Below are positions 52,071-61,146 of a stretch of 64,000 nucleotides of DNA, in pieces. Position 1 is the stretch's first letter. Each line of letters begins with the position of its first letter. The notes beneath the pieces were generated by a model. That model was not told the origin of the DNA and made no database searches. It saw nothing but the letters and a program-made list of their open reading frames with translations. The translations under genes were made by a program, and so were the position numbers. This DNA comes from Bradyrhizobium sp. Arg816 (GTDB taxonomy: Bacteria > Pseudomonadota > Alphaproteobacteria > Rhizobiales > Xanthobacteraceae): positions 1 to 64,000 of the forward strand of contig NZ_JAPRAQ010000006.1 of assembly GCF_029989365.1 (NCBI RefSeq), given 5' to 3'.

Positions 52071-53396
52071 ATGGCACAACGGCAACTCAAGCTTGGCGCG
52101 TTCATGCGCCCGATCAGCATCCATACCGGCGCCTGGCGCTATCCGGGGGCCTGGCCGGACGCCAATTTCAACTTCGGCCACATCAAGACGCTGATCCAGA
52201 AGCTCGAGGCCGGCAAGTTCGACGCCTTCTTCATGGCCGATCACCTCGCCGTGCTGAACATGCCGGTCAACGCGCTCAAGCGCAGCCACACCGTGACCTC
52301 GTTCGAGCCGTTCACGCTGCTGTCGGCGCTGTCCGCCGTCACCGAGCGCATCGGCCTGATCGCGACGGGCTCGACGACCTTTGACGAGCCCTACCACGTG
52401 GCACGGCGCTTCGCCTCGCTCGACCATCTCAGCGGCGGGCGCGCGGGCTGGAACATCGTCACCACCTCGAATCCGGACGCGGCGCTGAATTTCGGCCTCG
52501 ACGACCACATGGAGCATGCCGAGCGCTACAAGCGCGCCCGCGAGTTCTACGACGTGGTCACCGGCCTCTGGGATTCCTTCACCGACGACGCCTTCGTGCG
52601 CGACGTCGAAAGCGGCGTGTTCGTCGATCCCGCGAAGATGCACGTGCTCGACCACAACGGCAAATATCTGAAGGTGCGCGGCCCCCTCAACATCGCCCGC
52701 CCCGTGCAGGGCTGGCCGGTGATCGTGCAGGCCGGCGCATCGGAGGACGGCAGGCAGCTTGCGGCGGAGACGGCGGAAGCCGTGTTCACCGGCGGCGGCC
52801 CCCTCGCCGACGGCCAGAAGCTCTATGCCGACATCAAGGGCCGCATGGAGAAGATCGGCCGCGACCCCGAACATCTCAAGATTCTTCCCGGCGCCTTCGT
52901 CGTGGTCGGCGACAGCGTCGATGAGGCCAAGGAGAAGCGCGCCCTCCTCGACAGCCGCGTGCATTACGACAGCGCCATCGCCTCGCTCTCGGTCATCCTC
53001 GGCACGGACGCCTCAGGCTTCGATCCGGACGGGCAACTGCCGGAGATTCCGGAGACCAACGCCAGCAAGAGCGGCCGACAGCGCATGATCGACGTCGCCA
53101 AGCGCGACAAGCTCACGGTGCGCCAGCTCGCCCAGCGCGTCGGCGGCTATGGCGGGTTGTCCTTCGTCGGCACCGCCAAGACCATCGCCGACCAGATGGA
53201 GGAATGGCTGGTCGGGCGCGGCTCCGACGGCTTCAACATCATGTTCCCGTTCCTGCCCGCCGGCCTCGACGATTTCGTCGACAAGGTGGTGCCGGAGCTG
53301 CAGCGGCGCGGGATTTTCCGCAAAGAGTATGAAGGGGCCACTTTGAGGGAGAATCTGGGCCTGCCGCGGCCGAAAAACCGGTTCTTCGAGGCGTAA
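52071..53396 (+). CDS. LLM-class flavin-dependent monooxygenase (NtaA/SnaA/DszA family)
   Basis: Two-component FMNH2-dependent monooxygenase of 441 aa. The family start is clear (KLGAFMRPISIHTGAWRYPG), then FDAFFMADHLAVL, GSTTFDEPYHVARRFASLDH, SGGRAGWNIVTTSNPDAALNFG and GFNIMFPFLPAGLDDFVDKV. Relatives oxidise nitrilotriacetate, dibenzothiophene or alkanesulfonates; the substrate here is unknown. No flavin reductase partner is adjacent. Divergent from the membrane protein gene; ends at an intrinsic terminator. Confidence 0.92.
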   Translation: MAQRQLKLGAFMRPISIHTGAWRYPGAWPDANFNFGHIKTLIQKLEAGKFDAFFMADHLAVLNMPVNALKRSHTVTSFEPFTLLSALSAVTERIGLIATGSTTFDEPYHVARRFASLDHLSGGRAGWNIVTTSNPDAALNFGLDDHMEHAERYKRAREFYDVVTGLWDSFTDDAFVRDVESGVFVDPAKMHVLDHNGKYLKVRGPLNIARPVQGWPVIVQAGASEDGRQLAAETAEAVFTGGGPLADGQKLYADIKGRMEKIGRDPEHLKILPGAFVVVGDSVDEAKEKRALLDSRVHYDSAIASLSVILGTDASGFDPDGQLPEIPETNASKSGRQRMIDVAKRDKLTVRQLAQRVGGYGGLSFVGTAKTIADQMEEWLVGRGSDGFNIMFPFLPAGLDDFVDKVVPELQRRGIFRKEYEGATLRENLGLPRPKNRFFEA

Positions 53397-53423
53397 TGGG
53401 ACCGTTTTGGGTGGTTTTCCGCA

Positions 53424-53459
53424 CTAGAGCCCCGTTCGGGGCTCTAGGTTGTTGTTTTT
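53424..53459 (+). terminator. Rho-independent terminator of the LLM monooxygenase gene
   Basis: A perfect 10-bp stem CTAGAGCCCC / GGGGCTCTAG with loop GTTC, followed by GTTGTTGTTTTT. It starts 28 bp after the monooxygenase stop codon. Confidence 0.85.
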
Positions 53460-53603
53460 GACGCGTTTTCTTGACGCGAACCGGTGCCCACTTCGCTCGA
53501 AAACGCTTCGAAACCTTGACATCAGGCGGTTTCTGGCTAGGTTGCCGGCCAACGCGGGCCGTTTGGCCGGCTCCAGATTCCCTTCATTCCTGAGGTTCTG
53601 AAC

Positions 53604-53771
53604 ATGGCCAAAGCGGTCACCATCAAGGTCAAGCTCGTGTCCTCGGCTGACACCGGCTTCTACTACGTCGCCAAGAAGAATTCGCGCACCATGACCGACA
53701 AGCTGGTCAAGAAGAAGTACGATCCGGTCGCGCGCAAGCACGTCGAATTCCGCGAAGCCAAGATCAAGTAA
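53604..53771 (+). CDS. rpmG: 50S ribosomal protein L33
   Basis: A 55-aa ribosomal protein: MAKAVTIKVKLVSSADTGF, then YYVAKKNSRTMTDKLVKKK and ending HVEFREAKIK. It lacks the zinc-binding Cys residues, so it is the Cys-minus form of L33. The stop codon lies in the first copy of a 13-bp tandem duplication. It has its own terminator downstream. Confidence 0.96.
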   Translation: MAKAVTIKVKLVSSADTGFYYVAKKNSRTMTDKLVKKKYDPVARKHVEFREAKIK

Positions 53772-53811
53772 GAAGATCAAGTAAGATCGCGGATTAAGCT
53801 ACGGACTTTTG

Positions 53812-53837
53812 ACGGGGCCTCACGGCCCCGTTTTTAT
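53812..53837 (+). terminator. Rho-independent terminator of rpmG
   Basis: Stem ACGGGGCC / GGCCCCGT with a 4-nt loop (TCAC), followed by TTTTTATTT. About 40 bp after the rpmG stop. Confidence 0.92.
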
Positions 53838-53896
53838 TTGTGCCCTCTCATGTCGGGGCGCGAGACCGAAGCTGACGCCCTGCTCTTTCTCCACGC

Positions 53897-53935
53897 CGTC
53901 GTTGCGAGGAGCTGTTGCGACGAAGCAATCCAGAG
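53897..53935. repeat. Solo arm of the class B palindromic element
   Basis: CGTCGTTGCGAGGAG and GCGACGAAGCAATCCAG match the left arm of the 24026-24112 element, but no right arm follows. It is a truncated copy. Confidence 0.65.
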
Positions 53936-54082
53936 CCGTTTCGCAGAGGGCCACGCTTGGTGCGGATGGCGAGCTTATAGGCAGATACCCCCCCTCAACC
54001 CTCGGTTGCCCAATCCGGAATGTATGTTACCGTGCATTTACCGGGGCGGCATCTCCGTCCCGGATTTGGGAAGGACATGCTC

Positions 54083-54634
54083 ATGAAATTATCGTCAAGC
54101 TTTGTCGTGCCCTCAGCCATCGCTGTCTTGTCAACTGCCTTGCTGTGCGCTCCGGCAGCGTCGCAAATCCCGACTGGCTCCGCCGCCACGCTTCCTCCTG
54201 TCACGGTCGACGCGCCGAAACAGGTGGCAAAGCCGCACGTGTCGGAGCGGGGAGCAAACACAACGGCGCCGCGTCGGACTGCGTCAACCACTCGAACGTC
54301 AACCACGAGCACGCCTTCGTATGCGCCGGGTTCGGCGATGGGGAGGCTTGCCAGCCTGGAGAAAGTCGCCAGCAGCTGCAACGGTGGCTGTGCATCAAGC
54401 TTCCCAAGCGGCAAAGATCCCTGGGTTGGATGCAGCGAGTCGGGCGGCGGTCTGAACTATGGACCTTTCTCGCCAACGTGCCGAGACACCATCACCCATA
54501 CATCCTACGAGGGTTGCGTCGAAACCAAGGTGTTCCTGGGCGAAAACCGAAACAGGGCCCACTGGTTTTGCAGCAGCCTGCAGGCCGGCAACAGGTTTAA
54601 GGTCGCCGAACTCAAGCGATCAGGACGTCGCTAG
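54083..54634 (+). CDS. Small secreted Cys-motif protein, copy 1
   Basis: A 183-aa exported protein. The signal peptide is MKLSSSFVVPSAIAVLSTAL with cleavage near APAASQ. A Pro/Thr/Ser-rich linker (about 30-100) leads to a Cys-rich C-terminal domain: CNGGCASSF, SGGGLNYGPFSPTCRD, TSYEGCVETKVFLGENR and HWFCSSLQAG. ATG 54083 lies 8 bp after GGAAGG; the ATG two codons earlier is too close. The C-terminal domain is similar to that encoded at 55459-55731 on the other strand. Function unknown; the spacing of Cys suggests disulfides. Confidence 0.75.
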   Translation: MKLSSSFVVPSAIAVLSTALLCAPAASQIPTGSAATLPPVTVDAPKQVAKPHVSERGANTTAPRRTASTTRTSTTSTPSYAPGSAMGRLASLEKVASSCNGGCASSFPSGKDPWVGCSESGGGLNYGPFSPTCRDTITHTSYEGCVETKVFLGENRNRAHWFCSSLQAGNRFKVAELKRSGRR

Positions 54635-54973
54635 TCCATACCGCCCGGCGGCCTTCTGTTTCAGTTGAACCTGGACCCGATGTCAGCCAGCGCTGGCCGC
54701 AGCCAGCCCAGCGTCGCCCGCCGGTCGCGCGCAAGCGCACCGTCGAGGTGACGCTGCGCTGCGTCCGGGGAACGAGAGCAAAGGCAGGCGTGCGCCCGGC
54801 GCGCGGTGGACCATTCTTCCCGTTCCGCAAGCAAACGATTCTTTCTGCATTTGAACGACGAGATCGCGCCAGGTCGCGCGCATGCGATCAAACGCGCTTG
54901 TTCAGCGCAGATGTCGATCCAACTCCTCTCGCACCGGCAGCACAATTGCACCGGGCAATGATGGAGATGGACG
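54635..54973. other. Intergenic region, no gene seen
   Basis: About 340 bp between two same-strand genes for secreted proteins. Frames on both strands are Arg/Ala-rich without family features. It should hold the promoter for the BA14K-like gene. Confidence 0.45.
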
Positions 54974-55300
54974 ATGACTGGACTTAAAATTCTCGCTGCC
55001 GTGGCTTTGTTGTCGGGCCTGACCGCAAGCGCCGCCTACGCGCAATCCGGCTTTGCGAGCAGTCATCCGGATACGTACGAGGCCGAAAACCCCAATCGCA
55101 ACCTGAACGGCACGCTGACGCCGGCAGGTCGGCTGGGCCTCGAATTGCCGGATGGCGCAGCTCCTGCGCAAGGCGCGGACAGCGCCATGGCTCGCGCGGA
55201 TGGCACGGCTTCACGTTCCTGCGCGGAGCGTTATCGATCCTACGATCCGGCAACGAGCACCTACCTCGGGTGGGATGGCAACCGCCATATTTGCAGGTAA
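54974..55300 (+). CDS. Secreted BA14K-like protein
   Basis: A 108-aa exported protein: signal peptide MTGLKILAAVALLSGLTASA (cleavage after AYA), a polar middle, and the C-terminal BA14K-type motif CAERYRSYDPATSTYLGWDG ending HICR. The family is named for a Brucella immunoreactive protein; relatives are small periplasmic or surface proteins of Rhizobiales with unclear, possibly lectin-like, function. It lies between the two Cys-motif protein genes. Confidence 0.85.
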   Translation: MTGLKILAAVALLSGLTASAAYAQSGFASSHPDTYEAENPNRNLNGTLTPAGRLGLELPDGAAPAQGADSAMARADGTASRSCAERYRSYDPATSTYLGWDGNRHICR

Positions 55301-55458
55301 CGCAAAGCCGCAGCGCGAAGGCAGCCGGCATCGAAACGGCCGGCGCTGGCCCACGGGCTGCGCCTTCCGCTGCCCGCATCGGCCAAGGTGAACGTCGTGG
55401 CGTCCTAAAGCGCAATGAGATCGGAATGAATCGTCATCACCACTTTAGCGTCCGCTCG

Positions 55459-55731
55459 TTATTGCAGTCCCAACCCGCTGCAATACCACGCCATGTCTTC
55501 GTGTCTCCAGCCGCGCTTGACGCCTGATTGCTTGCATTCATCGTAGGTCTTGAAGTTCGCTCCGTTTCGGCAACCTGCCGGATAGGTCCCGAAACCGCCA
55601 CCCGACGTCGAACATGCGACCGGGCTAACCTTCGTTTCCGAGATCGGGGCAGCAGCGGCTTTGGGGGCGGCGCTGGCTGCACTGATCGACAGAATGGTCA
55701 AACCCGCAAGTAGAAAAAATGAAGCTTTCAT
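55459..55731 (-). CDS. Small secreted Cys-motif protein, copy 2
   Basis: A 90-aa exported protein: signal peptide MKASFFLLAGLTILSISAAS (cleavage after ASA), then SGGGFGTYPAGCRNG, KTYDECKQSGVKRGWRHED and AWYCSGLGLQ. The order GGG-x-P-x-CR-x-TY-x-x-C-x-V-x-G-x-W-[FY]-C-S-x-L is shared with the 54083-54634 product. It is the shorter form, lacking the Pro/Thr linker. ATG 55731 or 55734; G-rich site just upstream. Confidence 0.75.
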   Translation of the reverse strand: MKASFFLLAGLTILSISAASAAPKAAAAPISETKVSPVACSTSGGGFGTYPAGCRNGANFKTYDECKQSGVKRGWRHEDMAWYCSGLGLQ

Positions 55732-55940
55732 CATCTTCCCCCGAATGGAGGATAGCCGCCATGCTATCCCAGGATGTATGATAGCAGACAACACAACCAG
55801 CGCCAAGGCGCCTCCATGTCAGCCATGGGCAGCCACGAACGGGGATCCGGCACGCTTCCCGATCGCTCGAAAACGCGGTCATATGGCGTCCGGGGACACT
55901 TTGGCGTTTTGGGGCAAGGGTATCCGCTTGCACGGGGAGA

Positions 55941-56795
55941 ATGCGCGTGAAGGAACTCGCTGGAAAAACTGCGTTCGTGACCGGTGCAGCGTCAGGCATT
56001 GGACTGGGGATCGCAACCGCCTTCGCCCAAGCGGGGGCGAAAGTCATGCTTTGCGACATTGAAGAAGCGGCTCTGTCCGCGGCGCTCGAGCAACTGAGGC
56101 TCACCAACGTCGATGTCGACGGCGTGAAAGCGGACGTTTCACTCAAAGCCGAACTCGTGGCGGCCGCCGAAGCCACGACTGCCCGCTATGGCAAGGTGCA
56201 TATCCTCGTCAACAACGCGGGCGTCGGCGGCGGTGGGGCCTATGGCGCCTGGACCGAGGCGTCGTGGAACTGGACCCTGGGCGTCAACCTGATGGCGACC
56301 ATTTGGGGGATCGAGATTTTCGGGCCGTTGATCGAGCAGCATGGCGAGGGTGGACACATCGTCTCCACAGCCTCGATCGCCGGCCTCATTTCAGGGGAGA
56401 GCAATGCATACAACGTCTCCAAGTATGGCGTTGTCGCGCTGTCCGAGGGCCTGCGGCGTGAACTCGCGCCCCGAGGGATTGGCGTATCGGTGCTGTGTCC
56501 AGGGATCATCCGCACTCAAATCATGAACTCACGACGCAACCTCCCCAAGCGCTTCGAGGGGGCGCTCCCTGCCCTGCCGACTTCGGGCCCACGTGCCGAG
56601 TGGATCAATATCCTCCGGGAACGCATTTCTCAGGGCATAGAACCCAACTATGTCGGTGAACTCGTCCGCGAAGGCGTCGAAAAGGACTTGCCATACATCT
56701 TCACCGACCTCGAATTTGAGCCGATGATCGAAGCGCGCTTCGCCGCAATCAAGCAAGGCTTTGACCACATCCGCGGGCGCACCGCGAAACGTTGA
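55941..56795 (+). CDS. Short-chain dehydrogenase/reductase
   Basis: NAD(P)-dependent oxidoreductase of 284 aa: AFVTGAASGIGLGIATAFAQ (cofactor loop), CDIEEAAL with Asp that would favour NAD, NNAGVGGGG, catalytic Ser in VSTASIAGL and YNVSKYG (YxxxK). It is longer than the usual 250 aa, with a C-terminal extension. It stands alone. Relatives often act on alcohols or steroid-like substrates; nothing local indicates the substrate. Confidence 0.9.
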   Translation: MRVKELAGKTAFVTGAASGIGLGIATAFAQAGAKVMLCDIEEAALSAALEQLRLTNVDVDGVKADVSLKAELVAAAEATTARYGKVHILVNNAGVGGGGAYGAWTEASWNWTLGVNLMATIWGIEIFGPLIEQHGEGGHIVSTASIAGLISGESNAYNVSKYGVVALSEGLRRELAPRGIGVSVLCPGIIRTQIMNSRRNLPKRFEGALPALPTSGPRAEWINILRERISQGIEPNYVGELVREGVEKDLPYIFTDLEFEPMIEARFAAIKQGFDHIRGRTAKR

Positions 56796-56885
56796 GCGCG
56801 CAGCCCTTCCACCAGCCTTGGCGGCGAAAACGAATATTCGGATCGGGCTGAAACCGGCTCCAAAGCCGTTGCGCAGTGGACCGCC

Positions 56886-57008
56886 AATGTCTCAGTTGGG
56901 TCAAAATGCGAAGAACGCGGAGTGAGCAAAGTCAGTCCGCTCTACCCCACCAAGCGGACCTCAACGAAAGGTGTCGCCACTTCGCTGATGGGCCATAAGC
57001 CGTCATTC
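56886..57008. repeat. Degenerate dispersed repeat, copy 1
   Basis: Resembles 62356-62475 along its whole length: GGTCAAAATGCGAA, TGAGCAAA, GTCCGCT, GACCTCAA, CACTTCGCT and ATGGGCCA occur in the same order and spacing. No inverted-repeat ends or reading frame are evident. It is probably a decayed fragment of a larger sequence. Confidence 0.6.
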
Positions 57009-57037
57009 GATCACATCGTCCGCACAGCGCAGGAAGC

Positions 57038-58597
57038 TTATTCGGGCAACCCCGCTTTCCGAAGACCCTCGATAAACAGCTTCGAGTTTTTGGGGACCCG
57101 GGCGATATGCGCCGATATTGTAAAGGCGGGATCGATCTCAAGCACGCGCGCCGCCGCCGCGTGCGCCTCAGCGTCGCGTCCGAGATGGGCGAAGGCGGAC
57201 GCGAGGCCGCGGCAAGCTGGCATAAAGAAGGGATTCTGACGAAGGGCTTTCTTCAATACGACGATCGCCTCGTCAAAGCGGCGAAGCCCCATAAGGGCAT
57301 GCCCAATGCCAAGAAACGTCATGTGCAGCAGCGGGTCTACCGGGCTCATGCGAATGGCACGTTCAAAGCTTCGGATCGCTTCCTCCGGCTGCCCCGCCAT
57401 TATATAGACCCAGCCTCTGTTGTTCCAAGTGCGCCAAGAATTTGGGTTGAGCGCGACCGCCCGGTCAGCCATTTCGATCTCGGCTTCACTATCGCCGACC
57501 ATGCCCGCCAAGATTACGGCAACTCTTGACAAGGTGTCCGGATCACCATCATCGATCCTCAATGCCAAACGAGCAAGCCGAACTGCTTCCTTGCAGTCGA
57601 ACTGGGGATCGTTGGCATAGCCTAAAGCGACGTTGCTCGCATGACAGTCACCTGCCAGAGCCGCTGCGGAGCCGAACCTGGGGTCTAGCTCCAATGCGCG
57701 ATGAGCCAGCCTGATCGCCTCGGCTAAACTTTCGCGGGTCGTCAGGTAATACTGTTGCATGGATCGGAGAAAAAAGTCATAGGCAGTGAGGTTCTCTGGT
57801 CGCCGCCGCGTCGCCATTTCGATTTCTGTTTGAAGCATCTTTGGCTGAACGGCCGAGACGACGGCGAGCGTTACTTCGTCCTGGAGAGCGAAAATATCCG
57901 TCAGATCACGCTCGAATCTGTCCGCCCATAGATGCGCGCCTGTCACCGCATCAATCAATTGCCCTGTGATGCGAACTTTCCCAGATGCCTTGCGCACAGC
58001 CCCCTCAAGCACATAGCGCACGCCAAGCCTGCGTCGGACCTCCTTGATATCGACAGCTTTGCCTTTGAAGGTAAAACTCGAGTGACGCGCGATAACGAAC
58101 AGAGACTTAAAGCGCGATAGCGCAGTGATGATTTCTTCCACCATGCCGTCGGCGAAATATTCCTGCTCGGGATCGCCGCTCATGTTCTCAAACGGCAGCA
58201 CGGCGATGGAGGGTTTGTCGGGGAGTGCAAGGTCGGGTTTTTGAAGTTCTAGCTGGTCGTCGGCAACTGCTGCGCCTGCCGGTTCCTTCGCTTCCCGGAC
58301 AGCTCCGACGAAACGGAGGCCCTTGCGCGGTAGTGTCTTGATGAAGCGCTGTTCCTCGCCGGAATCGCCGATTGCAGTCCGGGCGGCATTCAGGCGGGTT
58401 GTCAGCGCCGCGTCGGATACGCTGCGCCCATTCCAGATGGCTTTGATGAGGTCGTCTTTACCGACGACGCGCTCCCTGTTGCGGATCAGATAATCGAGCA
58501 GATCGAACACCTGCGGTGCGATACGGACAACGTCTGCCCCTCGATACAACTCGCGCCGGTCAGGGTCGAATACGTAATCCTCGAAGAGATAGCGCAA
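57038..58597 (-). CDS. Winged-helix regulator with TolB-like and TPR domains
   Basis: A 519-aa protein from TTG 58597 with AAGGGG upstream; this start gives the family N-terminus (LRYLFEDYVFDPDRREL). Domain order: OmpR/CadC-type winged helix (about 1-100, ending KTLPRKGLRFVGAV), a TolB/FlgO-like alpha-beta domain (SIAVLPFENMSGDPEQEYFA through LWADRFERDLTDIF) and about six TPRs (from AIRLAHRALELDPRFGSAAA to the end). This architecture is abundant in Bradyrhizobium and often annotated with adenylate cyclases, but no cyclase domain is present. Signal and targets unknown. Confidence 0.9.
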   Translation of the reverse strand: MRYLFEDYVFDPDRRELYRGADVVRIAPQVFDLLDYLIRNRERVVGKDDLIKAIWNGRSVSDAALTTRLNAARTAIGDSGEEQRFIKTLPRKGLRFVGAVREAKEPAGAAVADDQLELQKPDLALPDKPSIAVLPFENMSGDPEQEYFADGMVEEIITALSRFKSLFVIARHSSFTFKGKAVDIKEVRRRLGVRYVLEGAVRKASGKVRITGQLIDAVTGAHLWADRFERDLTDIFALQDEVTLAVVSAVQPKMLQTEIEMATRRRPENLTAYDFFLRSMQQYYLTTRESLAEAIRLAHRALELDPRFGSAAALAGDCHASNVALGYANDPQFDCKEAVRLARLALRIDDGDPDTLSRVAVILAGMVGDSEAEIEMADRAVALNPNSWRTWNNRGWVYIMAGQPEEAIRSFERAIRMSPVDPLLHMTFLGIGHALMGLRRFDEAIVVLKKALRQNPFFMPACRGLASAFAHLGRDAEAHAAAARVLEIDPAFTISAHIARVPKNSKLFIEGLRKAGLPE

Positions 58598-58820
58598 GAT
58601 GCGAATCCCCTTGGATGAGAGCCCCGAAAACCGGGTAGCGCTTTGGCCTGGCCGGAAATCGCAAGAATAAGCTGCCGGTGAGGAAAATGTAAGATGCCGG
58701 TCAAGCGTACCCGCCGCCCTCGCGGCACCCTCGTGCCGGCTGCGACGGCTCCTGACACCATGATGGCAACAGGGGAACGCTAAGGCCGTGGAAGAAACTC
58801 CGTCCCAGGGGGACTTCGCA

Positions 58821-59117
58821 ATGAACTTGACGCACGTCACAACGTTGCTGGAACGAACATCCGTATCAACCCGGCATGTCTCCAGCTTCATCTGGAAATA
58901 TTGGGATGCCTTTCGGGAGCGCCGCGAATGCCAAAAATTGCGCGCCACCCTGTCCAAGTTGAGCGACACGGAGCTGATGGACATCGGCGCCACGTGCGGA
59001 GAGATCGACTACACCGCTTCGCACCAAGGTGTTGACCCGCGAGGCATCCGATCCGGCGAATGGCTCCGATACCTGCCAACGGTAGACGGCGAGATTGGGC
59101 CCACCGACTTCCGATAA
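58821..59117 (+). CDS. DUF1127-domain small protein
   Basis: A 98-aa protein with the DUF1127 signature RATLSKLSDTELMDIGATCGEID; the basic stretch FRERRECQKL precedes it. Small DUF1127 proteins in Rhizobiales and Agrobacterium affect phosphate/carbon control and RNA turnover, mostly by binding RNA. ATG 58821 follows AGGGGGA. It is divergent from the TPR regulator gene, which may control it. Confidence 0.8.
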   Translation: MNLTHVTTLLERTSVSTRHVSSFIWKYWDAFRERRECQKLRATLSKLSDTELMDIGATCGEIDYTASHQGVDPRGIRSGEWLRYLPTVDGEIGPTDFR

Positions 59118-59299
59118 GGGTCAAAAGCTGCCGTCTCGAACGATGCTCCGATTGGCCAGCAGTGGGCCAGAAGTGGACATCCTGGTTGCTGCAGTGCCTT
59201 CGGTTCAGCTCTCGCGGGCAACCCATCCGCTATCGCGAAAGCGACTAGGATGTTAAGGTTTGTTCTCAGTCACCAATCAACTTAAGAGGGAGAGCACTC

Positions 59300-60776
59300 G
59301 TGGTTCAGCAGAGCGCAATTTCTCGTCGTCGTTTTGTCCAAACGACTGCCGCGAGTTCATTGGCACTCGCGGGGATGGGCCATCGTCGCCCGGCTCGGGC
59401 TCAATCGACAAAGCCGAACATTGGTCTTCATCCTGGCGGATGATCTCGGCTACGCCGATGTGGGCTGCTACGGTCAGCGGGACTATACGACACCGAACAT
59501 AGACCGGCTGGCTGCCGAGGGATTGAGATTCGCGCAGGCGTACTCCAATTCGCCTGACTGCTCTGCGACGCGCACGGCTTTGATCACGGGGCGCTATCAG
59601 GCTCGCTTGCCGGTTGGGCTCGAAGAGCCGCTTATTTCTTTAAGTCCCAAAGGGACTGGCTTGGCGCCAAGTCACCCCACTTTGCCGTCGCTGCTGAAGA
59701 ATGTTGGGTATGGCACGACGCTAGTTGGAAAGTGGCATCTTGGTGATCTGCCGGATTTCAGTCCGATGAAGAGCGGCTATGATCAGTTTTTCGGGATACT
59801 CGGCTGCTGCGCCGACTATTTCAATCATGGAGCGGAGGCTTCCCGGACGTATGTATTACCGTTCCCCGGACTTGCGCATCAACTTTACGAGCAGGAGGTA
59901 CCGGTTGAGCGTCACGGTTACATGACAAACTTACTCGGCGATCGAGCCGTGCAAACTATTGAAGGCTACGCCAAGTCAAAAGAGCCGTTTCTGCTGAGCC
60001 TGCATTTCACCGCTCCGCATTGGCCATGGGAAGGGCCGGATGATGAGGCAGAGTCGAAGCGGATCAGGGATATTTTTGACCGCGATGGCGGCTCGCAGAA
60101 AACTTATGCGGCGATGGTGCAGAGCCTGGACGCCAATATCGGTCGCGTGCTGCAAGCGCTCGAAGCCAGCGGTCTCGCCGGCAACACCATTGTCGTTCTC
60201 ACCAGTGACAATGGCGGCGAACGATTCTCCAACGTATGGCCGTTTACCGGCATGAAGCACGAGCTGCTCGAAGGTGGCATTCGCATTCCCGCGATCGTGC
60301 GCTGGCCTGGACGGATCGCGCCTGGAGCGGTGTCCGAGCAGGTCATGATCACGATGGACTGGATGCCGACCTTACTGGCTGCTGCCGGCACATCGCCGGA
60401 CGCGGCGTATCCATCCGATGGAGAGGATCTTGGACAAGTCTTGACTACCCGGATGGAGGCGCATCCTCGGAAATTGTGCTGGCGCTATAAGGCGGGATCG
60501 CAGCGTGCTATCCGCGACGGCGATCGGAAATATTTGCGGGTTGCTGGGAACGAATTCCTCTTCGATCTTGCGAGAGACCCGCGTGAGCGGGCCAACCTCA
60601 AGGATCGGGAGAAAGACGTATTCGAACGGCTGAAAAGCGACTGGGAGGCTTGGGACGCCACGATGCTACCGGAAAGGTCTCGGCCGGCGAATTATGCCAA
60701 CTCGAGCAATTTCCTGGCTGACCACTATGGCGTCGTTAACCCGGCGGCCCCGCCGACCATTTCCCCCGCGAGGTGA
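59300..60776 (+). pseudogene. Second Tat-type sulfatase, interrupted by a +1 frameshift
   Basis: GTG 59300 with GAGGGAGAG upstream opens a Tat signal (SRRRFVQTTAASSLALAG) and continues to STKPNI. One extra G at 59423/59424 shifts the frame; the N-terminal part then stops at TGA 59441. The following frame carries the enzyme from VFILADDLGYADVGCYG, with CSATR as the formylglycine site, VGKWHLGDL and TSDNGGE, to the end at 60776. Deleting one base restores about 491 aa. TTG starts at 59334 or 59421 could give a cytoplasmic enzyme without the signal. The CSATR site differs from CTAGR of sulfatase 1. No FGE is adjacent. Confidence 0.85.
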
Positions 60777-61146
60777 TCATTGATTTGGAAGGCCTGAGTG
60801 TGCGAGCCGCTGTCGTCGAGGCAACCGACCTCTGGTCAGTCTCGGGCTGGAAAATTGATGTCCGAAATAGGTCAGGAGCGCCCGTCAAGGCAATCGTCGT
60901 ACAACGTCCGGTCTCCCGCAGACAGCCGACATGGCGGCGGCCCGTTCGTTGTTCAGCTGAGGGCCACGAGCGGACTTTGCGGTCCGTTCCTATGTTAGAT
61001 CGCGCAATGAAGGCGAAAGGCGAGGCTCGGACAGAGTTCCCTCTCCTCGCTGAACGTCAGAAGACACAAGTGCGTACGTTTCGATCTGGTTCGCATTGTG
61101 CTAAAATGCTCGAGTGGGTGGGATCGTCAGGCTTGGGAGAATTCCC
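60777..61146. other. Intergenic region, no gene seen
   Basis: About 370 bp between the sulfatase and the substrate-binding protein gene. An open frame from GTG 60773 has no family features. Sequence looks like eroded intergenic DNA. Confidence 0.5.

Noticed and set aside
53809..54600. 263-codon open frame overlapping the secreted protein copy 1
   Set aside because: It starts at the rpmG terminator and overlaps the better-supported signal-peptide gene in another frame.
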